Shown: piece after piece, positions 58,400 to 64,000 of the stretch | Layout: each line of letters opens with the position of its first letter | How positions within the stretch are numbered: position 1 is the stretch's first letter | DNA from: Bryobacterales bacterium F-183 | GTDB lineage: Bacteria; Acidobacteriota; Terriglobia; Bryobacterales; Bryobacteraceae | Reading direction: 5' to 3' | Assembly: GCA_016865505.2 (NCBI GenBank) | Contig: AP025252.1 | Location: 1,612,001 to 1,676,000 of the forward strand | Length of the DNA stretch: 64,000 nucleotides | Made by a program: the position numbers and the translations under genes | The notes under the pieces: model-generated | Told to the model about the DNA's origin: nothing | Seen by the model: only the letters and a program-made list of their open reading frames with translations | Databases searched by the model: none

Positions 58400-59725
58400 A
58401 TGCAACGGCGTGCTTTTTTCCTGACTGCTGCTTTGGGCTTTGCGCAAGCGACGAAGAAGACTCCTCAAGTTTTGCTGCGGAGTTCCTGGCAGTCCGTGAA
58501 TATTGGCGATATTGGGCATACGCCGGGGGCTTTGGCGATTCTGGACAAGCACTTTCCGGAAGCGGAGATCACGCTGTGGCCGGGGAAGCTGGGTCACGGG
58601 TCTCGCGAGTTGCTGCTGAAGGGGTACCCGAAGCTGAAGATCGTGGAGGGGAGTGTCGGAGCCGACGGCAAGCCTACGACACCGGAGTTGGCGGCGGCCT
58701 GGGCACGGGCGGATCTGTACTTGAGCGGGTCCGGGTCGGGGTTTCCGGCCAGTGCGCATGCGGTGGCGTTTCGGAAGGCGACGGGCAAGCCGGTGGGCGT
58801 GTTCGGCGTGAGTACGGACCCGGTTTCGGGGTTCGGCGGAAAGCGGCGGCCGGAGGGCGGTACGCTGCGGGAACTGCATGAGGCGGCGGTACGGTTGCCG
58901 GCTGGTGACCTGGATGCGGACCTGCGGTACATCATCGATCAATCTAGTTTCTTTTACTGCCGGGATACGATTTCCCGCGATTATCTGCGGGCGCAGAAGG
59001 TGAAGACTCCGATTTTGGAGTTTGGTCCGGATGCGCAGTTGGGGATGTCGCTGCGGGATGACGCGAAGGGGTTCGCGTGGTTGAAGGCGCATGGGCTGGA
59101 GGACGGTAAGTTCCTTTGTGTGGTGCCGCGGTTGCGGTACACGCCGTACTATCGCGTCGACGGGCGGCCTCGGGCGAAGGACGACGACGCGAAGGATGCG
59201 ATCAACGATCGTACGACCGAGCAGGATCATGCCAAGCTGCGGGACATGATCATCCGGTATGTCAAAGCGACAGGCAACAAGGTGATGGTGTGCGCGGAGA
59301 TGACGTACCAGGTGGAGTTGGGCAAACAGGTGTTGGTCGATCCACTGCCGGAGGATGTACGGGCGAAGGTGGTGTGGCGGGATACATACTGGCTGCCAGA
59401 TGAGGCGGCATCCATCTATTCGAAAGCCCAAGCAGTGGTGAGCGTGGAGTGCCATTCGCCGTTGATCGCGATGCGCAACGGCACTCCGGCGATTTATGTC
59501 CGGCAGCCTACCGATACCTGCAAGGGGCAGATGTACCGGGATTTTGGGTCAGACGACTGGTTCTTTGAGGTGGATGAGACGAACGGGGAGCAGCTGTGGT
59601 CCGCGCTGGAGAAGATCCACGGGGAGCCGCGCGGGGCGAAGGCGCAGGTACGGCTGATTATGAAGCGGGTGGATGCGTTGCAGGCGCAGATGGCCGATGC
59701 GGCACGCCGCGCCTGCAAGGTCTAG
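58400..59725 (+). CDS. Exported polysaccharide-pyruvyl-transferase-family protein
   Basis: A 441-residue protein. After a Tat-like N-terminus (MQRRAFFLTAALGFAQA) comes a PS_pyruv_trans fold: VNIGDIGHTPGALAILDK, LYLSGSGSGFPAS, SFFYCRDTISRDYL and AQAVVSVECHSPLIAMRNGTP, the His-containing C-terminal motif of the family. The enzymes usually add pyruvate ketals to cell-wall or exopolysaccharide sugars in the cytoplasm, so an export signal is unusual. An alternative ATG is at 58391. It lies 10 bases after btuC and is likely part of the riboswitch-controlled transcript. Confidence 0.75.
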   Translation: MQRRAFFLTAALGFAQATKKTPQVLLRSSWQSVNIGDIGHTPGALAILDKHFPEAEITLWPGKLGHGSRELLLKGYPKLKIVEGSVGADGKPTTPELAAAWARADLYLSGSGSGFPASAHAVAFRKATGKPVGVFGVSTDPVSGFGGKRRPEGGTLRELHEAAVRLPAGDLDADLRYIIDQSSFFYCRDTISRDYLRAQKVKTPILEFGPDAQLGMSLRDDAKGFAWLKAHGLEDGKFLCVVPRLRYTPYYRVDGRPRAKDDDAKDAINDRTTEQDHAKLRDMIIRYVKATGNKVMVCAEMTYQVELGKQVLVDPLPEDVRAKVVWRDTYWLPDEAASIYSKAQAVVSVECHSPLIAMRNGTPAIYVRQPTDTCKGQMYRDFGSDDWFFEVDETNGEQLWSALEKIHGEPRGAKAQVRLIMKRVDALQAQMADAARRACKV

Positions 59726-59731
59726 ACGTAC

Positions 59732-60379
59732 TTAAGCGAGCGACATGCTGATGACCTGGAACGTGAAGCGTTCCGGGGGCAGCGACGGCTCGGCGGGACT
59801 GGTGTGCGCCCACGCCTGATACGCGGATTCGGCTACTGGCGAGTTCAGGTACAGCAGGAACTGGTCTGAAAAACAGCGCATCGGCGGCGGCTGACGGAAG
59901 GTCAGACGCAGGCCGACCGAGTTTTCGATCGCGCACGGCGGCACGGTCCGCGTTGGCTCTTTCTGCTTTTCGACGCCCTTGTCGTGCAGGAGTTGTACGA
60001 AGCTGGCGCGGCTGGCATGCGGCCAGAGATCTGCACGGAGCAGGGTACGCAGGTCGGCGCGGTTTTCGAACGTGATTTCACACTGGCGAATCCATTCGAG
60101 TACGCCGTCGCCCCACTGCCAGGCGGCGACAAAGCGAAGATACTGATCGGTGAGGTTGAGCGCGAGGTCCATCTTCCGGCGGTTGCGTTCGGCCTCGTTG
60201 GCCAAGGCGTCCAACGGATTATCCGGAATCATGTCCTCTTCGTCGATGAGACGGCTGGCCATGTCCACCACTTTGTCGAGGCGGTTCACTTCCGGCGACG
60301 TCTTGACGAGCAGCGGCGGCAATTCATGGGTCCTGCCGCCAGGGATCTCGATAAATCTGCGATCTCCAACGATGTTCAT
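59732..60379 (-). CDS. Unknown cytoplasmic protein
   Basis: A 215-residue protein starting MNIVGDRRFIEIPGGRTHEL. The body is helical and rich in charged residues (NEAERNRRKMDLALNLTDQYLRFVAAWQWGDG is split by a W-rich segment). No signal, membrane segment or catalytic motif is visible, and I do not recognise it. An in-frame upstream ATG at 60400 is possible. The 174 bases to the next gene hold no clear element. Confidence 0.6.
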   Translation of the reverse strand: MNIVGDRRFIEIPGGRTHELPPLLVKTSPEVNRLDKVVDMASRLIDEEDMIPDNPLDALANEAERNRRKMDLALNLTDQYLRFVAAWQWGDGVLEWIRQCEITFENRADLRTLLRADLWPHASRASFVQLLHDKGVEKQKEPTRTVPPCAIENSVGLRLTFRQPPPMRCFSDQFLLYLNSPVAESAYQAWAHTSPAEPSLPPERFTFQVISMSLA

Positions 60380-60553
60380 AAACCCTCCACATCTGCACAC
60401 TCAGCCGGCTCGCGAACTGGGGAGCCCAAACCAAGCTACACTGCTTCACTCATCGCGCCTACGAGGTCGCGCTTGAGGGGATACGTCTTGATACATCAGA
60501 CGTGCGTCCGGCAAATCCGGATTCACGCTTAGGAGATACGATACCAAAGCGAA

Positions 60554-61015
60554 CTAGGCGAGTGCAGCAGCGCCCGAGAGTACGCAGACTTCGAGCGACA
60601 TGTCGTCACCCATGGCCTGCTGTACGATGGAGCGGCCGCAAAAGTCCAGCGCGGTACGTTCGTTGCGGAACAGGAGAATGCGACGTACGGTGTTGCCCAG
60701 GGTATGGGCGGCGTAACGCATCTTTAACGTGTTCAGCATGAGCATTTCCGCTTCATCTTCGGACAGTTCACCGTCGGCCGCACAGACCTCGCATACGGTG
60801 TTGGCTTTGGCCGAAAATCCGTCAATTTCCATCACGCCGCCGCCGGGAAGAGGCAGGCTTTTGGGCGTAAATTCAACGCCGAGGCAATTGCCCAGGCTGC
60901 GGAGCATGCTGGCTTCGCGTTCCTCGCGCTGTAGCGCGGACAGGAGACCTTGGTTTTCATCCAAAACAGGATTGGCGGGCAACATGGAAGATCTATCGGC
61001 ACAACGGTTGAACAT
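60554..61015 (-). CDS. Unknown small protein
   Basis: A 153-residue acidic protein with four or more Cys residues in the middle (NTVCEVCAADGELSEDEAEM) and a C-terminal VCVLSGAAALA. GGGGGA about ten bases before ATG 61015 favours that start over 60985. No family is recognised. It runs in the same direction as the preceding unknown gene. Confidence 0.55.
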   Translation of the reverse strand: MFNRCADRSSMLPANPVLDENQGLLSALQREEREASMLRSLGNCLGVEFTPKSLPLPGGGVMEIDGFSAKANTVCEVCAADGELSEDEAEMLMLNTLKMRYAAHTLGNTVRRILLFRNERTALDFCGRSIVQQAMGDDMSLEVCVLSGAAALA

Positions 61016-61120
61016 CTTTACTTATTCCCCCACTAAGTTTTTTACTTTATGACTGCCGTGCAAAAGCACGGTCTTGTATGAACATGCGGAACCGATGCCA
61101 TAATGGGCTCAGGCGTTGTT

Positions 61121-61591
61121 ATGAAAAAATATTTGGCCCCGCTCTTCATCCTCAGCTCGCTTTGCACGTTGCCCGCCATTGCGGAGAACATCCAACTCGG
61201 CAAGCCGCTGACCTTGACGTCGGCGACCCCGATTGCGGACATCCTGTCCAACCCCGCGTCGTTTGACGGAAAACAGGTTCAGGTAAAGGGGAAAGTCACT
61301 GGTGTATGCCAGATGATGGGTTGCTGGATGGCTCTGACGGATTCGGCGACGGGTAAGATGATCCGAATCAAGGTGGTAGACGGGGAGATCACGTTCCCTG
61401 GCGAGTCCGTGGGTAAGCTGGCGACGGCCGAAGGCAAGCTGATGAAGATCGAGCTGAGCCGTGAAGAGGTTGTGGCTCGTGCGAAGCAGGCGGCGGAAGC
61501 GCGGAAGCAGAAGTTTGACCCGTCGAAGATCACCGGTGGGGAAACGATCTGGCAGATTGCCGGTACGGGCGCTGTGATCGCCGAAGAGTAA
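61121..61591 (+). CDS. Exported DUF4920-like OB-fold protein
   Basis: A 156-residue exported protein (signal MKKYLAPLFILSSLCTLPAIA). The core VQVKGKVTGVCQMMGCWMAL resembles DUF4920/OB-fold proteins with a conserved Cys pair, and ALTDSATGKMIRIKV continues the barrel. Family members are periplasmic and of unknown role. A strong terminator follows. Confidence 0.75.
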   Translation: MKKYLAPLFILSSLCTLPAIAENIQLGKPLTLTSATPIADILSNPASFDGKQVQVKGKVTGVCQMMGCWMALTDSATGKMIRIKVVDGEITFPGESVGKLATAEGKLMKIELSREEVVARAKQAAEARKQKFDPSKITGGETIWQIAGTGAVIAEE

Positions 61592-61625
61592 GTGAAATTA
61601 TTGCCCGGCAGTGGCACCTTTTGTA

Positions 61626-61656
61626 CGCCGCAGTGGACGCCCCACTGCGGCGTTTT
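61626..61656 (+). terminator. Rho-independent terminator after the DUF4920-like gene
   Basis: CGCCGCAGTGG (61626-61636) pairs perfectly with CCACTGCGGCG (61642-61652) over a five-base loop, followed by TTTT. It is the clearest intrinsic terminator in the window. Confidence 0.92.
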
Positions 61657-61683
61657 CCGTTTCCGCCGATACACTACGATAAG

Positions 61684-63222
61684 ATGCAGGTTTCGGAGGC
61701 TCATTTTTTGACCATTCGTCGAGGTACGTTCTCCAGCGGCGCGTTGTTGTGGCTGCTGGCCTCATCGGTAGTGTTTGGCCAAGCGCCGGCACAGCAGCCA
61801 GAATTCAAGATCACAGCGGGAGCGGTGGAGCATCAGGTGTTCCAACGCAGCGCGGATGGCCGGGCGAACATCAAGATTTCCGGTACGGCGCTGGCGAAGT
61901 ACAACAACCGGTATGTGGAGGCGCGGATCGTCAAGAAGGACGGATCGCAGCTTTCAGGGCTCGATTGGACGCCGTTTGCCGAGCGCGTAAAGGCCGGCAA
62001 GTGGGCGGGCGAGATCAAAGGTGTGCCGGCGGGCGGTCCCTATAAGCTGGAAGCTCGCGTTTCGGGCGTCCCGACGTCGCTGCAGTCCGTGGATGATGTA
62101 GCCGTTGGCGATTTGTGGGTTTTGGCGGGGCAGTCCAATATGGAAGGCGTTGGGAATCTGGTGGATGTCCAGCAGCCGATCGATGCTGTCCACAGCTTTG
62201 ACATGGCCGACAACTGGGGCGATGCGCGGGAGCCGATCCACCGTTTGCGTACGGCGGCGGACAAGGTGCACTGGGCCAAGAACGATAAGGGCGAGTTGGA
62301 ACGCTGGACGTACGAAAAAGAACAGGCCTTTTACGCCGAGCGTAAGAAGGGTGCGGGGTTGTCCTTGCCGTTTGCTGTTGAGCTGTACCGGCGTAGCGGT
62401 GTGCCGATTGGGTTGATTCCTTGCGCACATGGCGGTACGTCGATGGAGCAGTGGGATCCGGCGAAGAAGGCGCAGGGTGGTGAGTCTTTGTACGGTGCGA
62501 CGATTCGGCGTATCAATGCGGTGGGCGGACAGGTGAAGGGCGTGCTCTGGTATCAGGGCGAGGCGGAAGCCAACGATCAGCGCGTGGGTCCTTTTGCGGA
62601 GCGGTTTGCAGCGCTGGTGGCGGCGTTTCGGGCGGATACGAATCAGCCGAACCTGCCGTTCTATTACGTCCAGATCGGACGGCACGTGTCGAATGCGGCG
62701 GCGGGGCCCTGGAATCAAGTGCAGGAGGCGCAGCGTCTGGCTGAGGCGAAGTTGGGCAACACCGGTATGGTGGCGTCCATCGATCTGACGTTGGACGATG
62801 GGATCCACATCAGCACTCCGGATTTGAAGCGGTTGGGACGTCGCCTGGCGATGATTGTCGCGCACGATCAGTTTGGCGAGAACAAAGATAATGCGGCGGT
62901 GAAGCGTGGTCCGAGGCCGGTGTCGGCGAAGTTCGCGAACGGGACCATCACGTTGAAGTTCGCCGAGGTGAACGGGAGCCTGACGTCCGATGGGCGGATC
63001 AGCGGGTTCTCGATTCGCGACGACAAGGGCGCGGAGATCCCCTCTATTTACAAGGCGCGGTTCGATGGTGCGGATCCGACAGCGATTCTGTTGGACGTGG
63101 TGTGGAACGCGGTGCCTGCGGGTGCAAAGCTGTACTATGGCGCGGGCCGCGACCCGTACTGCAATGTCCGGGATACGGCGGATATGGCTCTGCCGGTGTT
63201 TGGTCCGTTTCCGATTCAGTAA
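61684..63222 (+). CDS. Exported sialate O-acetylesterase-like SGNH esterase
   Basis: A 512-residue exported protein, starting at ATG 61684 with signal-like SGALLWLLASSVVFGQ. Domains in order: a beta-rich N-terminal region, then an SGNH/GDSL esterase (nucleophile S151 in LAGQSNMEG; GVLWYQGEAEAN with the conserved Gly/Asn-type block; catalytic DGIH near residue 375), then a C-terminal Ig-like domain. The family removes O-acetyl groups from sialic acids or plant xylan and pectin. An ACTACGAT box lies just before the start. Confidence 0.88.
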   Translation: MQVSEAHFLTIRRGTFSSGALLWLLASSVVFGQAPAQQPEFKITAGAVEHQVFQRSADGRANIKISGTALAKYNNRYVEARIVKKDGSQLSGLDWTPFAERVKAGKWAGEIKGVPAGGPYKLEARVSGVPTSLQSVDDVAVGDLWVLAGQSNMEGVGNLVDVQQPIDAVHSFDMADNWGDAREPIHRLRTAADKVHWAKNDKGELERWTYEKEQAFYAERKKGAGLSLPFAVELYRRSGVPIGLIPCAHGGTSMEQWDPAKKAQGGESLYGATIRRINAVGGQVKGVLWYQGEAEANDQRVGPFAERFAALVAAFRADTNQPNLPFYYVQIGRHVSNAAAGPWNQVQEAQRLAEAKLGNTGMVASIDLTLDDGIHISTPDLKRLGRRLAMIVAHDQFGENKDNAAVKRGPRPVSAKFANGTITLKFAEVNGSLTSDGRISGFSIRDDKGAEIPSIYKARFDGADPTAILLDVVWNAVPAGAKLYYGAGRDPYCNVRDTADMALPVFGPFPIQ

Positions 63223-63235
63223 ACATCTAACGTTC

Positions 63236-64000
63236 ATGTCCAAACTCACCAGTCTGCTGATGGCCAAGCCGGGCAAGAAGCTGCGGCTCGACGAGATTGA
63301 TCCTTCCTTTACGCACGGCTACGACGATAAGGAAAAAGCCAACGCCAAGCTGGAAGAGAACTTGGAAAAGCTGGCGGCGCTGCAGTACCGGTTGTACGCG
63401 GAAGGGAAGCGGGCGCTGCTGATTGTCCTGCAGGGCATCGATGCTGGGGGTAAGGACGGTACGATCCGGCGGGTGATGACGAGCTTCAATCCGCAGGGCG
63501 TGAACGTGACGAGCTTCAAAGTACCGGCGGGGGAAGAGAAGTCCCACGATTACTTGTGGAGGATCCACAAGGCGATTCCGCCGTTTGGCGGGGTGGGGAT
63601 CTTCAACCGGTCACACTATGAAGAAGTGCTGGTGGTGCGGGTACACAATCTGGTGCCGAAGGCGGTGTGGTCGAAGCGGTACGACCAGATCAACGCGTTT
63701 GAAGAGATGCTGGCCGATAGCGGCGTCAAAATCGTGAAGTTCTTTCTGTACATCGATAAGGAAGAGCAGAAGAAGCGGTTTACAGAGCGGCTGGAAGATC
63801 CGGAGAAGAACTGGAAGTTTTCTGCTGCGGACCTGGAAGAGCGGAAGTTCTGGCCGGAGTACACCGAGGCGTATGAAGAGGCGATCTCACGCTGTTCGAA
63901 GAAGCATGCCCCGTGGTACGTGATTCCGGCGAATCGCAAGTGGTTCCGGAACTTTGCGGTGTCCGAGATTCTGGTGGACACGCTCGAGTCGATGGACTTG
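63236..64000 (+). CDS. Polyphosphate kinase 2 family protein, 3' end beyond the window
   Basis: An open frame of 255 codons starts at ATG 63236 and leaves the window in frame. It is a PPK2-type phosphotransferase: Walker A GIDAGGKDGTIRR, GIFNRSHYEEVLVVRVH, FFLYIDKEEQKKRFTERL and NRKWFRNFAVSEI are all characteristic. PPK2 uses polyphosphate to phosphorylate nucleotides. The start is 13 bases after the esterase stop. Confidence 0.93.
   Translation, partial: MSKLTSLLMAKPGKKLRLDEIDPSFTHGYDDKEKANAKLEENLEKLAALQYRLYAEGKRALLIVLQGIDAGGKDGTIRRVMTSFNPQGVNVTSFKVPAGEEKSHDYLWRIHKAIPPFGGVGIFNRSHYEEVLVVRVHNLVPKAVWSKRYDQINAFEEMLADSGVKIVKFFLYIDKEEQKKRFTERLEDPEKNWKFSAADLEERKFWPEYTEAYEEAISRCSKKHAPWYVIPANRKWFRNFAVSEILVDTLESMDL

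Noticed and set aside
60401-60553. A small RNA or riboswitch in the space between two unknown genes
   Set aside because: Only short hairpins (CGTCT/AGACG; CCGG/CCGG) are present, not more than chance would give.
1-64000. Insertion sequences, tRNA-linked islands or prophage
   Set aside because: No transposase, integrase, terminal inverted repeats with target duplication, or tRNA was visible.

Overview
The window is a 64 kb piece of a bacterial chromosome, most likely from an acidobacterium of the Solibacter/Bryobacter type (Bryobacterales). This is inferred from gene content, not from a marker gene: OmpR-type winged-helix/TPR regulators, a quinoprotein with a partner cytochrome c, PEP-CTERM proteins, tricorn-like peptidases, cytochrome c/monooxygenase-like chimeras and a TonB receptor with an N-terminal carboxypeptidase-regulatory domain. 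Base composition is GC-rich and even. I see no rRNA, tRNA, CRISPR array, phage or insertion sequence. The genes at both ends (DUF2891-like at the left, PPK2 at the right) are cut by the window edges.

Layout. 1-8 kb: a partial DUF2891 gene, a TlpA-type thioredoxin, clpP, a CpsB/YwqE-type PHP phosphatase, a DinG-type helicase, a PEP-CTERM protein, queD and a methyltransferase. 8-12 kb, minus strand: a TetR gene, modB, modC and two membrane-protein genes, closely packed. 12-20 kb: a DsbA-like protein behind a 12-bp tandem repeat, two tandem IPT/collagen-like secreted paralogues, a quinoprotein-cytochrome-regulator group and a VOC protein. 20-29 kb: a DMT transporter, an AhpD-like protein, an antitoxin beside a broken ParE/RelE toxin, one 1308-residue gene joining topoisomerase III to RecQ helicase, a DUF486 protein, a lipase, a rhodanese, pta and bfr. 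29-34 kb: a large secreted protein of unknown function, an acyltransferase and two unknown genes.

34-37 kb holds the most interesting candidate system. A membrane protein with a Cys/Gly-rich C-terminal tail (TIGR04222-like) overlaps a DUF692-family multinuclear iron oxidase (MNIO), followed by a 68-residue protein and an M28 peptidase. MNIO enzymes modify cysteines in ribosomally made peptides, so this looks like a RiPP-like pathway whose substrate is the tail of an integral membrane protein.

37-48 kb: a PEP-CTERM protein coupled to a subtilase-like protease with Glu where the catalytic His normally is, an SxtJ/DUF5989/carbamoyltransferase cassette, a tricorn-like peptidase followed by a remnant of a second copy, and a large-subunit catalase. 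48-53 kb: a cytochrome c/monooxygenase-like protein and lepA on the minus strand, then ribH-nusB-trmJ on the plus strand. 53-60 kb: a cobalamin riboswitch ahead of btuB-btuF-btuD-btuC and a secreted polysaccharide-pyruvyl-transferase-like gene. 60-64 kb: two unknown genes, a DUF4920-like protein, a sialate O-acetylesterase-like protein and partial PPK2.

At the scale of the whole window, several starts carry a TANAAT-like hexamer 3-9 nt upstream, suggesting leaderless or very short-leader transcripts. The pentamer GTACG/CGTAC is visibly frequent on both strands.
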